Shown here in pieces: positions 1 to 4,965 of a stretch of 5,446 nucleotides of DNA (position 1 is its first letter; the number at the start of each line of letters is the position of its first letter). This stretch comes from Clostridiales bacterium. Its GTDB lineage: Bacteria > Bacillota > Clostridia > Lachnospirales > Lachnospiraceae. Where the stretch lies: positions 1 through 5,446 of the forward strand of contig JAAZDA010000017.1 in assembly GCA_012512995.1 (NCBI GenBank). The letters run 5' to 3'. The position numbers and the translations under genes were made by a program. Under the pieces are notes generated by a model, which saw only the letters and a program-made list of their open reading frames with translations, had not been told where the DNA came from and searched no databases.

Positions 1-85
1 GAATAAGGATCCATGACAATATCTGTGTTTTGTGCAACTTGTACAGCTGAGAATCTTTAGGCGTAAAAACTTAGGAAGTTAACAT

Positions 86-172
86 ATGAATAAAATAAAT
101 ATAACATATTGGTTAAATTCACACAACAGTAAATTATCTAATAAGATAACAAAACAAATTTGTGTTAATTGA
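86..172 (+). CDS. possible 28-aa small protein, unrecognised
   Basis: A short ATG ORF of 28 codons ends in TGA and starts 7 nt after AGGAAG (73-78), which is well placed as a Shine-Dalgarno site. The product begins MNKINITYWLN and is polar and Asn/Lys-rich, with no membrane segment, signal peptide or Cys motif. I do not recognise a family. It sits alone in AT-rich sequence, upstream of the dyad repeats and the IS30 remnant. It could be a real small protein, the broken N-terminus of a larger gene, or chance. The ribosome binding site is the only positive evidence; no convincing promoter is seen. Confidence 0.25.
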   Translation: MNKINITYWLNSHNSKLSNKITKQICVN

Positions 173-201
173 AAAATTAGATTCCACCAGCAGATTTTGA
201 A

Positions 202-250
202 ACTGGAAGTTAATTCTTCCGAATAATGACTGGAGGTTAATTCTTCCGAA
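202..250. repeat. two tandem copies of a hairpin dyad, 27-nt period
   Basis: Two 22-nt copies (202-223 and 229-250) match at 21 of 22 positions. Each contains an inverted repeat: GGAAG-TTAATT-CTTCC at 205-220 and GGAGG-TTAATT-CTTCC at 232-247. The single difference turns one stem A-T pair into a G-T (G-U in RNA) pairing, so both can still fold. Both are followed by GAA. They could be binding sites for a dimeric regulator or for a transposase near the end of the IS30-like element; the sequence alone does not decide. Confidence 0.6.
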
Positions 251-309
251 AAAGTATACAATAGACTTCGTAGGTCCACCACCTGTTGCTCCGACCAGAA
301 CAGGAGGCC

Positions 310-436
310 ATGATGGCTAAATATAGTCATTTGAATAATGAAGACCGGAGCCTACGGTCGTCCCTTCAACGACTGTGCCAAACGTAAGACCTGCAAGGTC
401 TCCGGCACGTGCAATATATGCCCGGAAAACTTCTGA
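310..436 (+). pseudogene. IS30-family transposase N-terminal remnant, internally deleted and frameshifted
   Basis: AGGAGG at 302-307 precedes tandem ATG codons at 310 and 313. The first frame reads MMAKYSHLNNEDR, which resembles the usual IS30 transposase start (K-Y-x-H-L-x-x-E-D-R), and then runs into a stop after 25 codons. A second frame (338-436) reads KTGAYGRPFNDC followed by Cys residues spaced C-x5-C-x5-C-x2-C, ending at TGA 434-436. From memory, Clostridia IS30 transposases carry a YGxxFNDC Cys-rich segment shortly after their N-terminal helix-turn-helix. The simplest reading is therefore that the helix-turn-helix was deleted and the frames shifted. The catalytic DDE part is absent. 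The second frame alone could also be read as a 32-aa Cys-rich miniprotein, but it lacks its own ribosome binding site. The family call rests on recalled motifs, not on an alignment. Confidence 0.45.
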
Positions 437-500
437 AATAAGTATTTATCGGTCGGAGCATCAAGCCTGACGGACTACTCCATGCACCAGTTTGAGGGGT

Positions 501-516
501 GGAACTTAAAAGTTCC
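501..516. repeat. third dyad copy with compensatory base swap
   Basis: GGAAC-TTAAAA-GTTCC is followed by GAA, as in the copies at 205-220 and 232-247. Relative to the first copy, the innermost stem pair is changed from G-C to C-G, so the inverted repeat is kept although both arms have changed. It lies on the far side of the IS30 remnant, which suggests the dyads belong to the ends of that element or to a regulator site duplicated with it. Confidence 0.5.
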
Positions 517-564
517 GAATTTCGGATTTCGGGTTCGACCTCCGGTTGAGATACGCACTTTTTT

Positions 565-580
565 AGAAACGGCCGTTTCT
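565..580. repeat. perfect 16-bp palindrome
   Basis: AGAAACGGCCGTTTCT is its own reverse complement and is preceded by TTTTTT (559-564). The T-run is on the wrong side for a + strand terminator, and reading the - strand gives an A-run, so this is not a canonical intrinsic terminator. A protein-binding site or element-end sequence is possible. Confidence 0.5.
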
Positions 581-617
581 ATGCCTCAGTTATAGCTGTT
601 TCCGGGCTCAATATACA

Positions 618-1784
618 GTGGCAATGGCAAAAATTGGAACTGTCGATTGCAATTCGAGTAAAAGTGGAAGTTACCCTTTCAAACTGGAACTTCGGTTTTC
701 AATTAACCAATTTAATATGACTCAACAAATACAGGAAATGGATGAAGTCAAATCGGCAACTGTATATCAGAAATCAGAAGGAATAACTTATATATCAAAT
801 GAAATGGAAAGTGAGTCATTAATTGCACATGGAGGATTGGGAAATTATATTTCCAGTGCTGAAACAGAAAATGGATATGCAATAAAAACACCTATTGTTA
901 TATTAGATGATGCAAGTTTTCAGGAATATTGTAATCAGATAGGAATTTCAGACAGCTTAAATGGAACAGTGATATTAAATAGAATCTGGGACAGCCAAAA
1001 TAGTAATTTCCGTGATAAAGAATATATTCAATTTATCAATGAAAACAAAGATTCAATCGTGCTGTATCCGAGTCAGGAAAGCAATATAAAGATTGAAGTT
1101 CCAATTCTTTCCTATACAACGCAGGCTCCGGAATTACGAGAAGAATATGAGAATTATTCGTTAGTAAATTATGTGTCACTATCCACATGGAATCAGTACC
1201 TGTCACAGTTTGAGCATAGTCAGTCTGACAGTTATATACGAATTTTTTCTAAAGAGATGCCAACTTTAGATTCTTTGAATAATTTGGAAAATAAGGTGGT
1301 TCAGTTTTTAGATAAGCAGTATTTAATAGAAAGTGAAAATCGGATAAAGGAGAAAAACACAAATGACGAAATGACACAAGGCATGGTTACTATTTTAGGC
1401 GGATTTTGCATTTTGCTTGCAACAATAGGTATTGCAAATGTTTTCTTGAATTCATTAGGATTTATCAGACAGCGAAAGCGGGAATTTGCGCAGTATATGT
1501 CCATTGGTCTTACACCAAAAGAAATGAAAAAAATGTTAAGCGTGGAAGCACTGGTGATATCTGGTAAACCAATTATAATTTCCTTGGTACTTACAGTAGT
1601 GATTGTTCAATTTATGATAAGGGCGAGTTATTTGGAATCCAATGTGTTTTGGAGTCAGGCACCAGTGATTCCAATGATACTATTCGCAGTCTTTATTGTT
1701 GGAACGGTTGCAATTGCATTTTATATCGGGGGAAAGAGGATACTGAGAGCGGATTTAACTGAAGCCTTAAAGAGTGATATTTAA
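618..1784 (+). CDS. FtsX-like ABC transporter permease, 5'-truncated
   Basis: The product is 388 aa from a GTG at 618; an in-frame ATG lies at 624. Residues about 10-250 form a soluble, presumably extracytoplasmic, domain. Three membrane helices follow at about 256-280, 314-336 and 349-370. The cytoplasmic loop RQRKREFAQYMSIGLTPKEM (284-303) is the typical FtsX/MacB-permease loop (R-x-R-E-F-x-x-x-x-S-I-G-x-x), and the C-terminus ADLTEALKSDI is the usual family end. Such permeases normally begin with a membrane helix before the extracellular domain. That helix is missing, there is no Shine-Dalgarno site before 618 or 624, and the frame stays open upstream only to a TAG at 564-566. I read this as the 3' part of a gene, or of a two-domain permease, cut at its 5' end next to the insertion remnant. 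No ATPase gene is adjacent. The gene is clearly more AT-rich than those at 2082-5446, which fits horizontal origin. Probably non-functional, although the open frame is intact. Confidence 0.75.
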   Translation: MAMAKIGTVDCNSSKSGSYPFKLELRFSINQFNMTQQIQEMDEVKSATVYQKSEGITYISNEMESESLIAHGGLGNYISSAETENGYAIKTPIVILDDASFQEYCNQIGISDSLNGTVILNRIWDSQNSNFRDKEYIQFINENKDSIVLYPSQESNIKIEVPILSYTTQAPELREEYENYSLVNYVSLSTWNQYLSQFEHSQSDSYIRIFSKEMPTLDSLNNLENKVVQFLDKQYLIESENRIKEKNTNDEMTQGMVTILGGFCILLATIGIANVFLNSLGFIRQRKREFAQYMSIGLTPKEMKKMLSVEALVISGKPIIISLVLTVVIVQFMIRASYLESNVFWSQAPVIPMILFAVFIVGTVAIAFYIGGKRILRADLTEALKSDI

Positions 1785-1816
1785 TTCTATTTTGGAGACC
1801 GCATTACACCTGCAGA

Positions 1817-1990
1817 TATGGAATAAAACACCAAACAATAAAAAATCCCAGGCTGCCAGGCGGCTGGCTGCGGTAATCGTCGTATGTTATCAATATATCT
1901 TGCGTAAGTACAATAAGGTTCAGTCCTGAAGCTATTATTTGTGCTTTTGTCGCAATACTTCTCTTGCTCATTTCTATCCTCATGTATTAG
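1817..1990 (+). pseudogene. frameshifted remnant of a small two-helix membrane protein
   Basis: Fragments in three frames line up as one small protein. The first frame gives NNKKSQAARRLAAVIVV (1834-1884), a basic N-terminus running into a hydrophobic segment. A second frame gives LSIYLA and then TAA (from 1887). A third frame gives FSPEAIICAFVAILL and further hydrophobic residues to TAG at 1988-1990. The order of charged start, first helix, short loop with Ser-Pro and second helix is that of the many short two-helix membrane proteins of Clostridia. ATG 1817 would be the start if one base is shifted just after it. At least two frameshifts and several stops make it dead. The family has no name I can assign, and the reconstruction is inference from hydrophobicity and order. 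Confidence 0.4.
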
Positions 1991-2006
1991 TATTCTTTTG
2001 TATCAG

Positions 2007-2012
2007 TATAAT
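2007..2012 (+). promoter_or_regulatory. possible -10 box of the flavodoxin-ylmH unit
   Basis: A perfect TATAAT lies about 70 nt before the chosen start at 2082. No good -35 box stands 16-18 nt upstream; TGTATT at 1983-1988 is the nearest and is weak. It is offered as the likeliest promoter in an otherwise empty leader. Confidence 0.3.
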
Positions 2013-2081
2013 ACATTAGATGGATTATTCACTTTGATATTTGCTGAGAATTGCACGCTGTTTATGAGAGAAAGGAATTGT

Positions 2082-2471
2082 ATGCAGATTTATTATTTTT
2101 CCAGAACAGGTAGAAGCAAGAAGATAGCAGAGGATCTTGCTGCAAGGTATGGGACAGAGCCGGAAATGATCGACGATCATAAGGATTGGAGCGGCAAAGC
2201 CAATTATATTAAAGCCGGAGCCATGGCCATGAGCGGAAAGAAGCTTCCGGTTTCTTATAAGAAGCCGAAGCCCGGCGATGATATAGTCGTAGTGTTTCCA
2301 CTGTGGGCAGGGTCAATGCCGCCTGCAATCAGTACGTTTGAGGAAGAGGTCGGCGGCACTCGTATCACGGCTGTTGTTACCTCGCTTGGAAGTACGCTCA
2401 GGAAGCGAGATGTATTTAAAAAGGTGATAGATCTTGTCGGTAATGATATAAAGGCACCGGAGAATTTGTGA
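2082..2471 (+). CDS. flavodoxin-like protein
   Basis: The 129-aa product starts at ATG 2082, 5 nt after GAAAGGA (2070-2076). The same frame is open further upstream to 1941, but that extension lacks a ribosome binding site, covers the pseudogene and would precede the first beta strand, so I reject it. MQIYYFSRTGRSKKIAEDLA (1-20) is a first beta strand followed by the S/T-x-T-G-x-S phosphate-binding loop of flavodoxins. FPLWAGSMPPA (72-82) matches the flavin-contacting W-x-G-x-x-P-P loop, and TSLGS (100-104) follows the next strand. It should bind FMN and act in the cytoplasm as a one- or two-electron carrier or small oxidoreductase; the partner is unknown. At 129 aa it is near the lower end of the family, but all core motifs are present. 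It lies 4 nt upstream of ylmH and is probably co-transcribed with it. Confidence 0.8.
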   Translation: MQIYYFSRTGRSKKIAEDLAARYGTEPEMIDDHKDWSGKANYIKAGAMAMSGKKLPVSYKKPKPGDDIVVVFPLWAGSMPPAISTFEEEVGGTRITAVVTSLGSTLRKRDVFKKVIDLVGNDIKAPENL

Positions 2472-2475
2472 ACAA

Positions 2476-3225
2476 ATGACGCAGGACGATATAAGATTCA
2501 GGAAGAGAATAGAAGAACTTCAGCAAAACGCATACAGGAACAGCCTTTTCCTGTTTACGGATTTCCTCAATGAGACTGAGCTCGAAGAGGCAGCAGAAAT
2601 ACTGGGCGATTCCGGCATTTCCTCATCTGGCGGCTGGGATGGCGCTGAGCGCAGAATGCTTCGCTTTGGCTCGGAAGAGGATATGGGATATACAGTGCCG
2701 TTTCCGATAACCATAATCAGGATCTCTCCATTGCTGGATAAATTTTCGGATGAATTCACGCACAGAGATTTCCTGGGAGCTGTCCTTAACCTTGGAATAG
2801 AGCGCAGCGTCATAGGGGACATACTAATCAGAGAACATACAGCGTGGCTGTTTGCAAAAGATACCATAGCCTCTTTTATTGTCCAGAATCTGGATCAGGT
2901 AAAACATACGCATGTGCGCTGTGAGGTCGTCACGGAGGTGCCGGATGCACTTCAGCCAAAACTGGTGAGAGAGGATTTCCAGATAAGCTCGGAGAGACTC
3001 GATGCCGTAGTGTCTCATGTCTATAACCTGTCGAGATCTCAGAGTCTCGATCTTTTCCGTACAGGAAAAGTCACTGTGAACGGGCGCGTCACAGAGAATA
3101 ACAGTGCTGCGCCGAAAAGCGGCGATGCTATCGCTGTAAGAGGCTACGGCAAGATGATTTACACGGGCACCGGCGGTGTGACGCGCAAGGGAAAACTTAA
3201 TGCATCCGTGGAGAAATATGTGTGA
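2476..3225 (+). CDS. ylmH: YlmH-type S4-domain RNA-binding protein
   Basis: The 249-aa product is close to the usual YlmH length. An N-terminal alpha/beta region (about 1-85) precedes the family segment HRDFLGAVLNLGIERSVIGD (96-115). A C-terminal S4 domain (about 172-232) follows, with S-E-R-L-D-A-V-V, NLSRSQ, G-K-V-T-V-N-G-R-V and the end motif GDAIAVRGYGK. The S4 domain binds structured RNA. YlmH proteins are associated with the 50S ribosome and are related to RqcP, which acts in ribosome rescue/quality control. In many Firmicutes the gene sits in the ylmD-H/sepF/divIVA cell-division cluster; here it follows a flavodoxin gene instead. ATG 2476 begins 4 nt after the preceding stop. The nearest Shine-Dalgarno-like GGAG (2459-2462) is 13 nt away, so translational coupling is likely. 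Confidence 0.88.
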   Translation: MTQDDIRFRKRIEELQQNAYRNSLFLFTDFLNETELEEAAEILGDSGISSSGGWDGAERRMLRFGSEEDMGYTVPFPITIIRISPLLDKFSDEFTHRDFLGAVLNLGIERSVIGDILIREHTAWLFAKDTIASFIVQNLDQVKHTHVRCEVVTEVPDALQPKLVREDFQISSERLDAVVSHVYNLSRSQSLDLFRTGKVTVNGRVTENNSAAPKSGDAIAVRGYGKMIYTGTGGVTRKGKLNASVEKYV

Positions 3226-3229
3226 AAAT

Positions 3230-3250
3230 AGCTGCAATGGGCAGCTTTCT
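3230..3250 (+). terminator. weak hairpin after ylmH
   Basis: AGCTGC-AATGG-GCAGCT is a perfect 6-bp stem beginning 4 nt after the ylmH stop, followed by TTCT. The T-tract is short and broken, so termination may be partial and could allow read-through into the lipoprotein gene downstream. Confidence 0.4.
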
Positions 3251-3279
3251 CCTAAATGAGGAATAGGCTCAAAATTCAC

Positions 3280-3360
3280 AATCCTCCTCCATACTAATTC
3301 TCATTTAAGGTTGAAGTATTAACTTAGGTGAAGGCGAGAAGCCGAGAATAATGGAGGATT
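3280..3360 (+). promoter_or_regulatory. leader able to mask the Shine-Dalgarno site of the lipoprotein gene
   Basis: AATCCTCCTCCAT (3280-3292) is complementary to ATGGAGGATT (3351-3360), which contains the GGAGG ribosome binding site. Two alternative 8-bp registers exist: AATCCTCC with GGAGGATT, and TCCTCCAT with ATGGAGGA. About 60 nt lie between the arms. A second upstream pair, AAATGAG (3254-3260) with CTCATTT (3300-3306), encloses the anti-Shine-Dalgarno arm and would compete sterically with the masking helix. This is the layout of a translational switch. No known riboswitch class is recognised, and no clear -35/-10 pair was found. Confidence 0.35.
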
Positions 3361-3366
3361 GAAAAA

Positions 3367-4014
3367 ATGACAGGATCAGGAAAAACAAGCATAAAAATCA
3401 AGTCTGTGATTATGGCAGTGGCACTCATCATGGGAGCAGTCTTTAGTCTGACTGCGTGCGGTTCTTCATCAGAGGTGTCATCTGTGGCGGTGACAGAAGC
3501 CTCAACAGATGAGGCAATAACAACTGAGGAGAGCGCAGAAGAAGCGTCATCAGGCGAAAGCAAGGATAACGTTGAGACAGAAGACGGAACGTATACGGGA
3601 AATATTACCGCTGTTTCGGACACTTCTGTAACTATTTCAGTAATGGGAGGCGGGCAGCCTCAGGACAATGCGGGCGAAGCACCTTCAGGGAACAAGCCCG
3701 ATGATTCCGGCGAAGCGCCTTCAGGAGACAAACCAGATGATTCCGGCGAAGCGCCTTCAGGAGACAAACCAGATGATTCCGGCGAAGCACCGTCTGGAGA
3801 TAAGCCTGTCGATGCAGGCGGAGCGCCTTCAGGAGCCGGCGAAGAGAAGACATTCACTGTTACAACTGATCAGATATCAGATTACACAACAGGGCAAATG
3901 ATTACTGTAACAGTTGAAAACGGCGAAGTGACATCGATTGAAGAAGCAGAGCAGCCAGCAGATGCACCGACAGCGCCAACAGATAATGGTGACGCAGCTG
4001 CCACAACAGAGTAA
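3367..4014 (+). CDS. acidic repeat-containing lipoprotein
   Basis: The 215-aa product starts at ATG 3367, 9 nt after GGAGG (3353-3357). A basic N-terminus (KTSIKIK) and a hydrophobic stretch (13-28) lead to the lipobox LTAC with Cys31, so it should be lipidated and held on the outer face of the membrane. A Ser/Thr/Glu-rich linker follows (32-72). Residues 73-93 (GTYTGNITAVSDTSVTISV) and 161-192 (KTFTVTTDQI to GEVTSIEE) look like beta strands of one small barrel-like domain, in the manner of DUF5666-type lipoproteins; that family is a suggestion only. Between them lie five 12-residue units with core DDSGEAPSGDKP (100-159). The C-terminus is Ala/Thr/Pro-rich. No enzymatic residues stand out. 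A surface spacer or cation-binding role is possible given the strong negative charge, but is not shown. It converges on the EamA gene and shares its terminator. Confidence 0.8.
   Translation: MTGSGKTSIKIKSVIMAVALIMGAVFSLTACGSSSEVSSVAVTEASTDEAITTEESAEEASSGESKDNVETEDGTYTGNITAVSDTSVTISVMGGGQPQDNAGEAPSGNKPDDSGEAPSGDKPDDSGEAPSGDKPDDSGEAPSGDKPVDAGGAPSGAGEEKTFTVTTDQISDYTTGQMITVTVENGEVTSIEEAEQPADAPTAPTDNGDAAATTE
3664..3843 (+). repeat. five 36-nt in-frame tandem repeats
   Basis: The units start at 3664, 3700, 3736, 3772 and 3808, each coding 12 residues. Units two and three are identical over all 36 bases, indicating recent duplication. Unit four encodes the same 12 residues with six synonymous changes. 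Units one and five have diverged in sequence (NAGEAPSGNKP and VDAGGAPSGAGE). Copy number probably varies between strains by slippage. Confidence 0.9.
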
Positions 4015-4047
4015 TTACAACATTTCCCAATATTATCATGTGTTTTG

Positions 4048-4080
4048 AATAAGCAGGGATCTCGCCCCTGCTTATTTGTT
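4048..4080. terminator. bidirectional intrinsic terminator between convergent genes
   Basis: AATAAGCAGGG (4048-4058) and CCCTGCTTATT (4066-4076) form a perfect 11-bp stem with a 7-nt loop. The tail is TGTT after the TTATT arm on the + strand and TTATTCAAAA on the - strand, so it can end both the lipoprotein transcript and the EamA transcript. The TAA stop of the EamA gene (4072-4074) lies inside the stem. Confidence 0.85.
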
Positions 4081-4965
4081 CATCAGAACTACAGCGAGGA
4101 CAACCAGTGCAATGCCGATGAACTCGGACAGAGAAAGCTGCTGACCGAACAGAACGGTTCCGAGAATTGCTGCGGTGACCGGCTCGATAGTCGCGAGCTG
4201 CGCCGCACGGGACGTCTCCATTTTCTTCATCCCGCTCGTGTAGAGAACGTAGGAACCGAAGCCTGTAAATATACCGCAGAGGATAGCGAGCAATATCGCG
4301 TTTACAGGTGTAGAAGAAATATTCTGCGCCCTGAAATCCGGAACAGACAAAACAAAGAATACCGCAGAGGCTACTACGAAAGTATAGAAAATATTTGTGT
4401 AGACGGAATAACCGCGATTGAGAATGAGACGGCTGAATATACTGTAGAGTGCATAACCAAGCCCGGCACCGAGACCGAGGAGAAGTCCGCGTGTTGTAAG
4501 GGCGGAACCGCTGCCTGACAGGAGACCGGAGACGAGAGCACACCCTGCAATAGACATGAAAATGCAGATGGACTTTTTGAGACTGAGCTTCTCGCCGAAC
4601 AGAATGGCAGAGAGCACCATGACAATTGCGGGCGCTGTATACAGGAGCGCTGCGGCAGTGGCAATCTTAGTCTCATTAATGGCAGCAGTGTAACAAAGAG
4701 AGAAGAACACAATGCTGCAAATACCGTTCGCAATAAAGAGCCAGATGTCCTTTTTATGAATTCGGAGCTGCCGGCGGTCACCGATAAGAATCATCAGTAG
4801 TACGCCGAGAGATGTAATCAGCATGCGGATAAAAACGAGTGCGTTCTGAGACATGCCAAGTCCCGTTATGGCAGTGACAAATGAACCGTAACTTCCCCAT
4901 AGAACAGCGCTGATGATTACCATAAGCGCCGGGTTTTTTTTGAAAAACTCATATTTTACCACCAT
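4072..4965 (-). CDS. EamA/DMT-superfamily transporter
   Basis: The 297-aa product is the normal length for the family. It has about ten hydrophobic helices in two EamA halves, roughly 13-145 and 157-296. The first half ends with the typical T-A-A-A-L-L-Y-T-A-P segment (103-112) and LFGEKLSLKKS (122-132). The second half has the matching A-T-I-E-P-V-T-A-A segment (258-266) and LFGQQLSLSEF (272-282), the family's conserved helix 9-10 region. It sits in the cytoplasmic membrane and most likely exports a metabolite or drug-like solute; the substrate cannot be read from sequence. The start overlaps the 3' end of the upstream kinase gene by 17 nt and no clear Shine-Dalgarno site precedes it, so translation is probably coupled to the kinase. 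Confidence 0.9.
   Translation of the reverse strand: MVVKYEFFKKNPALMVIISAVLWGSYGSFVTAITGLGMSQNALVFIRMLITSLGVLLMILIGDRRQLRIHKKDIWLFIANGICSIVFFSLCYTAAINETKIATAAALLYTAPAIVMVLSAILFGEKLSLKKSICIFMSIAGCALVSGLLSGSGSALTTRGLLLGLGAGLGYALYSIFSRLILNRGYSVYTNIFYTFVVASAVFFVLSVPDFRAQNISSTPVNAILLAILCGIFTGFGSYVLYTSGMKKMETSRAAQLATIEPVTAAILGTVLFGQQLSLSEFIGIALVVLAVVLMNK

Larger units (their letters stand above)
202..525 (+). mobile_element. possible IS30-family element remnant, inferred extent
   Basis: The core is the transposase fragment at 310-436. The outer limits are inferred from dyad repeats found on both sides (202-250 and 501-516). An imperfect inverted repeat, TGTTGCTCCGACC at 284-296 against GGTCGGAGCATCA at 451-463 (12 of 13 positions), may also mark internal ends left by deletions. 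No clean terminal inverted repeats or target duplication could be identified, so the boundaries are uncertain. The segment is visibly more GC-rich than the sequence on either side. Confidence 0.35.
437..617. other. gene-free junction between IS30 remnant and truncated permease
   Basis: No recognisable gene is seen. The frame of the Cys-rich segment stays open past its TGA (434-436) to a TAG at 593-595, but the 52 codons give no family I recognise. The stretch includes the third dyad, a T6 run (559-564) and a perfect 16-bp palindrome (565-580). It probably holds degraded insertion-element end sequence joined to the 5' side of the broken permease gene. Confidence 0.4.

Noticed and set aside
79..330. 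83-codon ORF on the - strand
   Set aside because: No ribosome binding site and no family. Its internal EELTSS repeats are just the reverse reading of the dyad repeats, and it overlaps the IS30 remnant.
559..580. T6 run plus 16-bp palindrome as a terminator
   Set aside because: The T-run precedes the hairpin on the + strand, and the - strand reading gives an A-run, so neither direction has the required tail.
1855..1868. GCCAG-GCGG-CTGGC hairpin as the permease terminator
   Set aside because: There is no T-tract after it, and it lies in the coding remnant of the two-helix protein.
1941..2081. N-terminal extension of the flavodoxin frame up to 1941
   Set aside because: It lacks a ribosome binding site and lies over the frameshifted membrane-protein remnant. 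The flavodoxin first strand begins exactly at Met 2082, which has a good ribosome binding site.
3660..3857. - strand and alternate-frame repeat ORFs, or a CRISPR-like array
   Set aside because: The 36-nt period arises from 12-codon repeats inside a lipoprotein. There are no spacers between units, so it is not a CRISPR array, and the other frames are shadows.
4045..4518. 157-codon + strand ORF with several Cys
   Set aside because: It is antisense to the EamA transporter, whose helices and motifs are clear; the ORF has no family features.
3902..4543. 213-codon - strand ORF
   Set aside because: It runs across the lipoprotein 3' end, the terminator and an out-of-frame part of the EamA gene; its Arg/Ser/Cys-rich product is typical of a shadow frame.
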